Below are positions 16,822 to 23,923 of a DNA stretch of 34,172 nucleotides, in pieces. The DNA comes from Burkholderiaceae bacterium (lineage in GTDB: Bacteria > Pseudomonadota > Gammaproteobacteria > Burkholderiales > Burkholderiaceae): contig CANBPJ010000003.1 in assembly GCA_947371415.1 (NCBI GenBank), positions 1-34,172 on the forward strand, given 5' to 3'. The notes under the pieces were generated by a model that did no database searches, was not told the origin of the DNA, and worked only from the letters and a program-made list of their open reading frames with translations. The translations under genes and the position numbers were made by a program. Every line of letters starts with the position of its first letter. Within the stretch, counting starts at the first letter, position 1.

Positions 16822-16850
16822 TTGAAAGTCGCCCCAATAAAACGTAGGAT
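16822..16850 (+). promoter_or_regulatory. Sigma-70-type promoter for the H1-like/ppk2 operon
   Basis: TTGAAA (16822-16827), an exact 17-base spacer, and TAGGAT (16845-16850) lie 66 bases upstream of the H1-like start codon. The bases after the -10 box (CGGGGGG) form a GC-rich discriminator, a feature of promoters repressed by ppGpp/DksA. The position gives a leader of about 60 bases. Confidence 0.55.
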
Positions 16851-16915
16851 CGGGGGGTAGGCGTCAGCCTTTTGCATAGTTTCAATCAATAGCACTCTCT
16901 TTAAAGGAATACATC

Positions 16916-17221
16916 ATGAGTCAGAAAAAATTAGTAAAGCAATTATTAAAAAAATTAGACAAGTTGGAAGCCGAAAGAGAAAAGTTGATTGATAAGCTTG
17001 CCAAAACTTTGGACAAAATGGAGAAAAAAACTCCAGTGAAAAAAGTAGTAGCCAAGAAAGCTCCTGCGAAGAAAGTAGCTGCTAAAAAAGTTCCAGCCAG
17101 GAAAGCGGTTGCTAAAAAAGTGATAGCTCAGAAAGCGCCAGCAAAAAAAGTGGTCGCTAAAAAAGCTCCTGCGAAGAAGGCTGTTGCTAAAAAAGTAGTT
17201 GCCCCAGTAACACCTGCTTAA
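16916..17221 (+). CDS. Histone H1-like Lys/Ala-repeat protein
   Basis: A 101-residue, extremely basic protein. Residues 1-40 form a charged helical, probably coiled-coil head (LLKKLDKLEAEREKLIDKL). Residues 42-96 are 11 consecutive pentads of the form (K/R/Q)-K-x-x-A, like eukaryotic H1 tails and bacterial AlgP/HctB-type proteins that bind nucleic acid or other polyanions. AAAGGAAT lies 8 bases before the ATG. The gene is 30 bases upstream of ppk2 on the same strand. AlgP is reported to organise polyphosphate granules in Pseudomonas, so a polyphosphate role is plausible here, but it is inference. Confidence 0.88.
   Translation: MSQKKLVKQLLKKLDKLEAEREKLIDKLAKTLDKMEKKTPVKKVVAKKAPAKKVAAKKVPARKAVAKKVIAQKAPAKKVVAKKAPAKKAVAKKVVAPVTPA
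17039..17203 (+). repeat. Tandem 15-bp coding repeats (11 pentapeptides)
   Basis: Eleven imperfect 15-bp units encode KKVVA, KKAPA, KKVAA, KKVPA, RKAVA and so on without interruption. Such arrays can change copy number by slippage or recombination, so length may vary between strains. Confidence 0.85.
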
Positions 17222-17251
17222 TCAATATTGAGCACTCCATAAGGACTGCCC

Positions 17252-18025
17252 GTGAGTAAATCTGTTGTCCCTGAACATACTTACGAGGCAGACTTAAGAC
17301 TTCTTCAAATTGAATTGGTCAAACTCCAGCGTCACACGATTCAAAAGGGTAAACGGCTGCTAGTTATCTTGGAAGGCAGGGATACCGCCGGTAAAGACGG
17401 TTGCATTAAAAGCATTACTGAGAATTTAAGCCCACGTGATAGCAGAATCGTTGCACTCAACAAACCCTCCCCGCGCGAGGAAGGCGAATGGTACTTCCAA
17501 AGATACATTGCCGAACTACCCGCAGCCGGTGAATTCGTTTTATTCAACCGGAGTTGGTACAACCGTGCCGGCGTCGAAAAGGTCATGGGATTTTGCACCG
17601 ATGAGCAATATAAGCAGTTTATGGCGACTGTCAATGAGTTTGAATCCTTGCTGGTTGCATCTGACATTCAGCTGATCAAGTACTACCTCGATATCACCAA
17701 AGAAGAGCAAGCAATTCGATTAAAAGACCGAGCCAAGGATCCATTAAAGCAATGGAAAATTAGCCCCATTGATCAAAAAGCTCAGAAGATGTGGAATGAA
17801 TACTCGGTTGCTCGGGACAAAATGCTCAAGCACACCAGCTCCACACCGGCACCCTGGAAGGTGATTAGCGCAAATGATAAAAAAATGGCGCATCTTAACC
17901 TGATTGCTGATTTGCTATCACGAGTTAACTACCCGGACAAAGACAAGAAGATCTTAAAGATAGATCCGAAGATTGTGCTGACTTGGCCAGCAAACTCTAA
18001 AAAGCTGCCAAAGCTTTCTAAATAA
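17252..18025 (+). CDS. ppk2: Polyphosphate kinase 2 (first copy)
   Basis: A 257-residue single-domain PPK2 that transfers phosphate between polyphosphate and nucleoside diphosphates. Walker A is GRDTAGKDG (42-50), and the lid/Walker B region is FNRSWYNRAGVEKVMGFC (98-115). The usual Walker B aspartate is Asn (N99), whereas the second copy (28002-28907) has FDRSWYNR; FNRS also occurs in some active PPK2 classes, so this need not inactivate it. The start is GTG with AAGGA upstream. It forms an operon with the H1-like gene. It ends 1 base from the convergent EF-hand gene, with no room for a terminator. Confidence 0.93.
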   Translation: MSKSVVPEHTYEADLRLLQIELVKLQRHTIQKGKRLLVILEGRDTAGKDGCIKSITENLSPRDSRIVALNKPSPREEGEWYFQRYIAELPAAGEFVLFNRSWYNRAGVEKVMGFCTDEQYKQFMATVNEFESLLVASDIQLIKYYLDITKEEQAIRLKDRAKDPLKQWKISPIDQKAQKMWNEYSVARDKMLKHTSSTPAPWKVISANDKKMAHLNLIADLLSRVNYPDKDKKILKIDPKIVLTWPANSKKLPKLSK

Positions 18026-18026
18026 T

Positions 18027-18290
18027 TTATCGATCCGCCATTGCCTGAATTTCAGCAACGGTGACATAACCCCTGCCCTGTGAATCAATCCAGCTGAAAT
18101 GATCATAGACCCGAGGCATGCAAGCCCTAGCTTCATTCAGGGTTAGCTTGCCATCGTGGTTGGTATCGCATTTAGTAAATCGTTCTTGGATTTCTTTATT
18201 GCGAGAAGAGTCGCCAGCAATTGCTGGGCTTGAGACCAACAATGATGTCATTACAACAGCGAGGCCTAAACCCTTCAGAAATTCGCTCAT
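18027..18290 (-). CDS. Exported EF-hand protein
   Basis: An 87-residue protein with a signal peptide (cleavage near SPAIA, 21-25) and two EF-hand loops. The first, D42-T-N44-H-D46-G47 to E53, is canonical for calcium. The second, D69 to E80, has Arg at the third ligand and may bind weakly or not at all. Probably a small periplasmic calcium-binding protein of unknown function. AAGGA lies 6 bases before the ATG. It lies 9 bases downstream of the DUF3313-like lipoprotein gene. Confidence 0.85.
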   Translation of the reverse strand: MSEFLKGLGLAVVMTSLLVSSPAIAGDSSRNKEIQERFTKCDTNHDGKLTLNEARACMPRVYDHFSWIDSQGRGYVTVAEIQAMADR

Positions 18291-18299
18291 TTGAAATCC

Positions 18300-18986
18300 T
18301 TACTTGGCGGAAGTTGCCCTTGGGTCGGCTGAGGTTTCCATGGCAACTCGCACAACCTTCTTAGCCATCGCAACGAATGATTCCACTGAGCCTCCACCAG
18401 TTCTAAAGGATTCCCCTTGAATGGTCACCAGGCCTTCCCCAATGACTTCTTTAGATTGACTATCCGTAATCTTGCTCTCAACCAACATTGCAGGTGTTTT
18501 GGAGTTCACGCCACCAGCATAGGCGGCTGCATTCAACGCCAAGCCAATTGGAGTGAAATTCCATGGTTGCAAGCTATCACTAGAGTTTTCTGCGCCAGTA
18601 ATACCAACGGAGATACGAGCGACACCTGGACCAGGTTGATTCACAATTTTGATATTGCCGCGACTATTGACAGCGCTCACCATGGAGTCTTGTAATGCCA
18701 CCTGGGCTTGATTAATTGCTTCTGGAGAAATCTCTTTAGTAGCATTCTGATTTAAATAAATCGGATCCAAAATCACAGCAGTGTATGAACCCGGATTGAT
18801 ACCAGCCTTACGGTATCTCCAAATGCGAGTATCCGGCTCAGAAGTGGCCATGGGAACTAGAACTGCGTAATTTGGCAAGAACCCAGATTTAGGCATTGCC
18901 TCGCTTGCCAATTTAGGGGTGTTGCTGCATGCGGACAATACGGCTGCGACAGAGATTGCTGCAACTAAGGTGCCTAATTTTTTCAT
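18300..18986 (-). CDS. DUF3313-like lipoprotein
   Basis: A protein of about 228 residues starting MKKLGTLVAAISVAAVLSAC, a textbook lipoprotein signal with lipobox LSAC (C20). The body resembles DUF3313 proteins and has no enzymatic motif I can see. ATG at 18986 is preferred over an in-frame ATG at 19046 because it places the signal peptide at the N-terminus and has GGAA at reasonable spacing. It is probably co-transcribed with the EF-hand gene downstream. Confidence 0.75.
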   Translation of the reverse strand: MKKLGTLVAAISVAAVLSACSNTPKLASEAMPKSGFLPNYAVLVPMATSEPDTRIWRYRKAGINPGSYTAVILDPIYLNQNATKEISPEAINQAQVALQDSMVSAVNSRGNIKIVNQPGPGVARISVGITGAENSSDSLQPWNFTPIGLALNAAAYAGGVNSKTPAMLVESKITDSQSKEVIGEGLVTIQGESFRTGGGSVESFVAMAKKVVRVAMETSADPRATSAK

Positions 18987-19079
18987 TTGAATTCCATTGA
19001 GTTTGAGTGCTTGAGAATTGGCCCAAGAGAGGTTTACAAAGATCATACCTCTTCTAGATGAAGGTTTTGCTTTTAAGGC

Positions 19080-19427
19080 TTAGGGCGCAGGGCAAGGCAT
19101 CAGACTGCCTGACTTTTGGTGCAACTGAGGCTTACACTCGACTGGTGCGCTGATAGTTTTGCTACCGCTAGCCTGAGCAGTGGGGCTAGTCGCGAGTGAA
19201 GTCTCTTGAGCTGGTTTTGAAGCAGTAGCATTTAAAGTAGGAATGGCTTTGTAAAACTCCCTGTCATTACCCGGGCAAGGCATTAAAGCGCCGGTTTTGG
19301 GGTTCAAGACCGCCTTACATTGAGGGTCGGCCTGAAGTCTTGCCTCAAGCTTATCCACCGAACAAGCTGACAGCATGCACAAGGAAATCAATAAAGGAGC
19401 GATACCGAGAGATTTACAGATGGTCAT
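19080..19427 (-). CDS. Small lipoprotein with a duplicated Cys motif
   Basis: A 115-residue lipoprotein, lipobox LSAC (C22), not assignable to a family. Two copies of a 16-residue motif of the form CK, 7 residues, then (T/S)-G-(A/S)-LMPCP occur at about 37-52 and 98-113, separated by a Ser/Thr/Ala/Pro-rich linker. The paired cysteines in each copy suggest disulfides or a ligand site. No good Shine-Dalgarno is visible. Its start faces the CMD-family gene across a gap containing a perfect palindrome. Confidence 0.65.
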   Translation of the reverse strand: MTICKSLGIAPLLISLCMLSACSVDKLEARLQADPQCKAVLNPKTGALMPCPGNDREFYKAIPTLNATASKPAQETSLATSPTAQASGSKTISAPVECKPQLHQKSGSLMPCPAP

Positions 19428-19463
19428 GGAAGCATTCTAGGCTAAACATCTCGACTTTAATAG

Positions 19464-19479
19464 TGGCAATATATTGCCA
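19464..19479. promoter_or_regulatory. Perfect 16-bp palindrome, candidate operator
   Basis: TGGCAATATATTGCCA is fully self-complementary (two 8-bp half-sites, no spacer). It sits midway in the 86-bp gap between the divergent small lipoprotein gene and the CMD-family gene, the expected place for a dimeric repressor or activator site. No regulator gene lies beside it. Confidence 0.5.
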
Positions 19480-19513
19480 TCAACAGTCAATCACATCAAT
19501 CTAGGAGATGGCA

Positions 19514-19891
19514 ATGAATAAAGAAGCATTTGAAAAAGGTTTAAAAACACGTCGTGAAGTATTGGGCGCCGAGTATGTGGATAACTCCCTAAAGAATGCT
19601 GATGCATTCAACATGCCAATGCAGGAATTGGTCACTGAGTATTGCTGGAACGAGATTTGGAATCGCCCTGGCCTAGACCGCAGAACTAGAAGCATCATCA
19701 ACCTATCCATGATTACCGCTTTAAATCGCCCGCATGAACTCAAACTACACGTTAGAGGTGCCATTAACAACGGCCTGAGCAAAGAAGATATTCAGGAGGT
19801 ATTTTTGCAGGCCGCCATTTACTGCGGAGTGCCCGCTGCAATTGATAGCTTTAGATGCGCAAAGGAAGTTTTTGCTGAAATGGGAATTTGA
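19514..19891 (+). CDS. Carboxymuconolactone decarboxylase family protein
   Basis: A 125-residue protein matching the PcaC-like branch: WNRPGLDRRTRSIINL, the LNRPHELKLHVRGAINNGL helix with its conserved His, and EVFLQAAIYCGVP. PcaC decarboxylates 4-carboxymuconolactone in protocatechuate breakdown, but no other pca gene is nearby, so the substrate is open. There is no CxxC of the AhpD peroxidase branch. ATG at 19514 is chosen because AGGAG lies 7 bases upstream; the ATG at 19508 is too close to it. It ends 1 base from the convergent gltL. Confidence 0.85.
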   Translation: MNKEAFEKGLKTRREVLGAEYVDNSLKNADAFNMPMQELVTEYCWNEIWNRPGLDRRTRSIINLSMITALNRPHELKLHVRGAINNGLSKEDIQEVFLQAAIYCGVPAAIDSFRCAKEVFAEMGI

Positions 19892-19892
19892 A

Positions 19893-20627
19893 TCAGTGAT
19901 CCAAAATTTTGGATAAGAATTCTTTGGCTCTCGGGGATCGGGCCTCGGGATTGTCAAAGAACTCATCCTTGCTGCAGTCTTCAATGATTCTGCCTTGATC
20001 CATGAAGATCACTCGGTGACTTACCTTGCGAGCAAATCCCATTTCGTGAGTAACGCAGCACATTGTCATACCTTCATTAGCCAGCTTCACCATGACGTCC
20101 AACACCTCGCCAACCATCTCGGGATCCAGCGCAGAAGTAGGTTCATCAAATAACATCACGATCGGATCCATGCTTAAGGCACGGGCAATCGCAACGCGCT
20201 GCTGCTGCCCACCCGATAACTGGCCAGGAAATTTATCTTTTTGCGCAATCAGACCAACGCGCTCTAGATACTTTAGGCCATGGGCATTTGCCTCATCAGC
20301 AGATCTACCCAAGACCTTCATTTGAGCTAGCGTAAGATTTTCAGTAACACTCAAGTGAGGGAAAAGCTCAAAGTGCTGAAACACCATTCCAACACGTGAT
20401 CTCAACTTTGGTAAATTAGTTTTTGGGTCATGTAGCGCGATTCCATCAACGGTAATCTCACCCTTCTGAAATGGCTCAAGGGCATTGATTGTTTTAATCA
20501 GAGTCGACTTACCAGATCCGGATGGTCCACAAATGACAACAACCTCACCTTTTTTAATCGATGTGGAGCAATCAGTTAAGACCTGAAATGATCCGTACCA
20601 TTTTGAGATATTTTGAAGTTCAATCAT
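19893..20627 (-). CDS. gltL: Glutamate/aspartate ABC transporter ATPase
   Basis: A 244-residue ATP-binding subunit of a polar-amino-acid importer. Walker A GPSGSGKST (34-42), signature LSGGQQQR (137-144), Walker B IVMLFDEP (156-163) and the switch His in CVTHEMGF are all intact. It is the last gene of gltIJKL, 30 bases after gltK. It powers uptake of glutamate and aspartate from the periplasm. Confidence 0.93.
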   Translation of the reverse strand: MIELQNISKWYGSFQVLTDCSTSIKKGEVVVICGPSGSGKSTLIKTINALEPFQKGEITVDGIALHDPKTNLPKLRSRVGMVFQHFELFPHLSVTENLTLAQMKVLGRSADEANAHGLKYLERVGLIAQKDKFPGQLSGGQQQRVAIARALSMDPIVMLFDEPTSALDPEMVGEVLDVMVKLANEGMTMCCVTHEMGFARKVSHRVIFMDQGRIIEDCSKDEFFDNPEARSPRAKEFLSKILDH

Positions 20628-20657
20628 GATGGTCTAAGTGATATGTTCTGTTATGAA

Positions 20658-21326
20658 TTAACGGATGATGGCGACACGAGTTTGAATTTTTCGCACCACT
20701 TTAGAAAGAGAGAAGCAAATAACAAAGTAAGTGGCGGCAGCCAAGATATAAGTTTCAATTGGACGGCCATAGTTTTTGCCAGCAATTTCAAACCCTTTTA
20801 ACAAGTCATATGCACCAATGGCATAGACCAACGAAGTATCTTGAAATAAAACGATTGTCTGCGTCATAAAAACGGGGATCATATTTCTAAAGGCCTGAGG
20901 CAACACTACGAGTCGCATGTTCTGACTATAGGTCATCCCCAGAGCCTCCCCCGCATAAGTCTGACCTTTCGGCACAGATTGGATGCCAGCACGCACAATC
21001 TCTGAAAAGAAAGCCGCTTCAAATGCAATAAAGGTAATCGTAGCCGACAGATCTGCTCCGATAGGTTGACCAATCAGCATTGGAATGAGCAAAAAGAACC
21101 AAAGAATGACCATGACCAATGGAATAGACCGCATGGTGTTAACGTAAAAAGTAGCTGGATACACCAAGGCAGGCCTGCCAGACAATCTCATGAGCGCCAG
21201 AAGAGTTCCAAACAGGATTCCACCCACAGTAGCTAATATGGTCAACTGGGCGCTAAATAACAAGCCCTTCAGAATGTAGTTGGTAAATAGTGTCCAGTTA
21301 TAAAAACTAAGGTCTAGGCTCAACAT
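20658..21326 (-). CDS. gltK: Glutamate/aspartate ABC transporter permease GltK
   Basis: A 222-residue inner-membrane subunit with about five helices. The EAA-type loop that contacts the ATPase is visible as GEALGMTYSQNMRLVVLPQAFRN split across the cytoplasmic loop. It follows gltJ by 11 bases and pairs with it to form the channel. Confidence 0.92.
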   Translation of the reverse strand: MLSLDLSFYNWTLFTNYILKGLLFSAQLTILATVGGILFGTLLALMRLSGRPALVYPATFYVNTMRSIPLVMVILWFFLLIPMLIGQPIGADLSATITFIAFEAAFFSEIVRAGIQSVPKGQTYAGEALGMTYSQNMRLVVLPQAFRNMIPVFMTQTIVLFQDTSLVYAIGAYDLLKGFEIAGKNYGRPIETYILAAATYFVICFSLSKVVRKIQTRVAIIR

Positions 21327-21337
21327 ATCATCGACCT

Positions 21338-22126
21338 TTAATGAGCTAAGCTAGCATCATTTGATGCAATAAAACCTGGAACACGGGTACGCTTTTCAAT
21401 CTGTGCCATAACGCGATTTACAGCAAATGCCGAGAGCGCGTACAAAAAGGTGACTGCCAAATAGATTTCTACGCCCTTGGATGTTTCCTCCTGCGCCTGC
21501 ATCGCAAACAAGGTCAACTCTGGGACAGAAACGGCAAATGCTACCGATGAATTCTTAATGAGATTCATACTCTCCGAAGTCAGGGGTGGAATCACAATCC
21601 GCAAAGCCATTGGTAGGATTACATAACGATAACTTTGAGTGGTAGTCAATCCCAAGGCAGTAGCAGCTGCAGCCTGCCCACTCGGTAGCGCCTGAATACC
21701 CGCTCTTACCTGCTCTGCTATGCGAGCAGAGGTAAAAAACCCCAAAGCGATACTTACCAACCAATAGGATGGCAATGACTTTAAAGGTAGAACAAATGCA
21801 GGAATGACGTGATACCAAAGAAATACCTGAACCAAGATGGGAATATTTCTAAATAACTCCACCCATGAGGTCGAAATCCTAATAAAGAATCTATTGCGAG
21901 AGCTAGTACTTGGCAGGGTGCGCAAAGTACCCATTACTACACCCAAAATCAAGGCAATAGTGAGCCCGAGACCAGCTACAGCCAGGGTCCAACCCCAAGC
22001 CTTCATCAACCAGTCCAGATAACTTGGATCGCTGTTTTGGGCCAGACCAAACAAAGCGGAGAAGCAGTGCTCGACCACTTCCCCGTCTAAGGTATTTTTA
22101 CAAAAAACACCTAAATCTAAAGACAT
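21338..22126 (-). CDS. gltJ: Glutamate/aspartate ABC transporter permease GltJ
   Basis: A 262-residue inner-membrane subunit. The EAA loop (ATALGLTTTQSYRYVILP) and the FRNIPILVQVFLWY segment are typical of the GltJ partner. The extended N-terminus before the first helix (residues 1-40) is also usual for GltJ. It lies between gltI and gltK in the operon. Confidence 0.92.
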   Translation of the reverse strand: MSLDLGVFCKNTLDGEVVEHCFSALFGLAQNSDPSYLDWLMKAWGWTLAVAGLGLTIALILGVVMGTLRTLPSTSSRNRFFIRISTSWVELFRNIPILVQVFLWYHVIPAFVLPLKSLPSYWLVSIALGFFTSARIAEQVRAGIQALPSGQAAAATALGLTTTQSYRYVILPMALRIVIPPLTSESMNLIKNSSVAFAVSVPELTLFAMQAQEETSKGVEIYLAVTFLYALSAFAVNRVMAQIEKRTRVPGFIASNDASLAH

Positions 22127-22159
22127 ATTATTCGCTCAGTTTGATTGAATTCTTTAGAC

Positions 22160-23074
22160 TTACTTCTTCGCGTAATCTTCAGCAGGCTTGTCGTTCAGAT
22201 TAGCCCAGGCATTTTTAGTTGCTGGAGATAACTCAAGACCCACAACGATATTTTTTGGAGGGATAGGTTTTAAGAACCACTTATCCCATAACTTGGGCAT
22301 ATTGCCGTTAGCAACAATTTTTGCAATTGCTGCATTTACGGTCGCCTTAAATTCGGGATCATTTTTTGGAACCATAATCGCAATCGGTTCAGTTGCTAGA
22401 ACTTCACCAACAATTTTGTAATCCTTGGGATTCTTAGAGTTAGCGATATTGCCAGCCAAAATTGAGCCATCCATCACAAAAGCATCTGCACGGCCAGATT
22501 CCAGCAATAAGAAACTATCAGCGTGATCCTTGCCAAATACTTCATCAAAATTTACACCATTGGCTTTTTCATGCTTGCGTAACAGCTGCACTGAGGTTGT
22601 ACCAGTCGTTGTGGCAACCTTCTTACCGGCCAATTGAGAAATAGAGGTGATGCCTGAGTTGGCTTTTACCGCAATACGCACTTCCTCAACATAAAGGGTG
22701 TTAGCAAAACCAACATCTTTAGCACGCGCACTATTATTCGTTGTTGTTCCGCACTCGATATCTACTGTGCCGTTTTGAACTAAAGGGACACGGTTTTGCG
22801 AAGTAACAGGTTGGTAGTTAATACGCAGGGTGCTTAACCCAAGCTTATCTTTTATATCCGTCAAGATCATGCGGCAAACCTCGACATGGTATCCATCAAA
22901 ACGGCTATCGCCAGTGGTGTAGGACATGGGAATAGATGATTCGCGAACGCCCATAGTGACAGCGCCAGTAGACTTTATTTTATCTAGCGTCTGGCTAGCA
23001 GCGTGGGCATTTGCAATGCCCAGAAATAAGGCTGCTACAACGAAACAATTAGTGCTGAGTTTTTTACTATTCAC
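22160..23074 (-). CDS. gltI: Glutamate/aspartate-binding periplasmic protein
   Basis: A 304-residue solute-binding protein with a cleavable signal (about 1-25, ending NAHA). The family 3 binding-protein pattern is seen in GVRESSIPMSY, DGYHVEVCRMI and VDIECGTTTNN. The start is GTG with AGGGGAT 5-6 bases upstream. It heads gltIJKL and determines substrate: glutamate/aspartate by similarity, with other dicarboxylic amino acids possible. Confidence 0.92.
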   Translation of the reverse strand: MNSKKLSTNCFVVAALFLGIANAHAASQTLDKIKSTGAVTMGVRESSIPMSYTTGDSRFDGYHVEVCRMILTDIKDKLGLSTLRINYQPVTSQNRVPLVQNGTVDIECGTTTNNSARAKDVGFANTLYVEEVRIAVKANSGITSISQLAGKKVATTTGTTSVQLLRKHEKANGVNFDEVFGKDHADSFLLLESGRADAFVMDGSILAGNIANSKNPKDYKIVGEVLATEPIAIMVPKNDPEFKATVNAAIAKIVANGNMPKLWDKWFLKPIPPKNIVVGLELSPATKNAWANLNDKPAEDYAKK

Positions 23075-23214
23075 GAATATCCCCTATCGTCAAAATACGT
23101 CGAAATTACCAGATCTAGTATATCGAGAGATAAAGTCTTCAATAGTGTGAATATCCCTAATACGGGGATAAATCAGGTATTAAAAGAGGGGGAAACAGCT
23201 TTTGAATGGAAAAG

Positions 23215-23291
<77 letters not shown>

Positions 23292-23330
23292 TTAGTACTG
23301 GGACTGAAATGCGTAAAACTAAATATATGG

Positions 23331-23407
23331 TGGTCGGAGTACAAGGATTCGAACCTTGGACCCCCTGCTCCCAAAGCAGGTGCGCTACCAGGCTGCGCTA
23401 CACTCCG
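23331..23407 (-). tRNA. tRNA-Pro (anticodon TGG)
   Basis: A 77-nt cloverleaf. The acceptor stem is CGGAGTG/TACTCCG (one G-T pair), the anticodon stem CCTGC/GCAGG encloses TTTGGGA (anticodon TGG), and the T arm is CAAGG/CCTTG around TTCGAAT; discriminator A and CCA are encoded. First gene of a two-tRNA unit with a plausible promoter immediately upstream. Confidence 0.96.
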
Positions 23408-23418
23408 ACGGAATCGAT

Positions 23419-23448
23419 ATTCTACACCGAGATGGCCCATTGGAGCAA
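23419..23448 (-). promoter_or_regulatory. Likely promoter of the tRNA-Pro/tRNA-Arg unit
   Basis: On the minus strand TTGCTC (23448-23443), an 18-base spacer and TAGAAT (23424-23419) lie just upstream of tRNA-Pro, giving a start about 5 bases before the mature tRNA. The -35 element is inside one arm of the 23441-23468 inverted repeat. Confidence 0.45.
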
Positions 23449-23468
23449 ATCCTGTAAGATTTGCTCCA
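23441..23468. repeat. 11-bp perfect inverted repeat at the start of the DUF2946-like gene
   Basis: TGGAGCAAATC (23441-23451) and GATTTGCTCCA (23458-23468) are exact reverse complements around CTGTAA. The right arm includes the first base of the ATG at 23468, and the left arm overlaps the tRNA promoter's -35. It could be a two-way operator or an RNA hairpin over the translation start. It has no U tract and so is not a terminator. Confidence 0.6.
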
Positions 23469-23833
23469 TGGTCGCCTTATTTTTAAGCAAATTCAGAAAG
23501 CAATTTACAGGGGCTATTGCCCTGAGCTTTTTGGTGCTCAGTTTGCTGGGAACCCACTGGCTTGGCTTTGCCCACGGTATAGCCCACTCTGGAATCCATC
23601 ATCAAAATATCGAGTTGAGTTGTGTCGACCAAGCGCCAACCCTTGGGCACGGCTCAGTTAGCTGTCACTTGTTCGATGCACTCACATTGGCTGGATTTAT
23701 TTCTTCCGCCCCAGATTCATTTGAAACGCAGATCCCGCTCAATGCCCTCAAGCCCGTTGCTAGCGAGTCAGTTACAACTCTCATTCAAGTATGGGCGTAT
23801 CAATCGAGAGCGCCACCTAGCTTCATTCTGTAA
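23468..23833 (+). CDS. Small exported DUF2946-like protein
   Basis: A 121-residue protein with a basic then hydrophobic N-terminal segment (about 8-33), a His-rich stretch (AHGIAHSGIHH), a CHLFDAL motif and a C-terminal RAPPSF. This layout fits DUF2946-type proteins, which often lie beside TonB-dependent metal receptors. The His-rich part suggests metal contact. The start is ATG at 23468 with no Shine-Dalgarno at normal spacing. It is followed by a ZnuD-like receptor 90 bases later. Confidence 0.6.
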   Translation: MVALFLSKFRKQFTGAIALSFLVLSLLGTHWLGFAHGIAHSGIHHQNIELSCVDQAPTLGHGSVSCHLFDALTLAGFISSAPDSFETQIPLNALKPVASESVTTLIQVWAYQSRAPPSFIL

Positions 23834-23923
23834 ATCACATCTTTGCCAAGCTGATGCCTGGCTTACCGATTTATTGAATGTCCCAGCGCAACTGGGTAGA
23901 TTCTTCAGAATGAAAGCTTCACC

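Noticed and set aside
16830..16880. G- and C-rich stretch before the H1-like gene as a riboswitch or small RNA
   Set aside because: Pairings are short and inconsistent; a promoter with a GC-rich discriminator explains the composition better.
18987..19046. Upstream ATG for the DUF3313-like lipoprotein
   Set aside because: It would put 20 extra residues before a perfect lipoprotein signal, and the ribosome site directly abuts that ATG.
23152..23170. TATCCC/GGGATA inverted repeat downstream of tRNA-Arg
   Set aside because: Only 6 bp with no U tract on either strand; not convincing as a terminator or operator.
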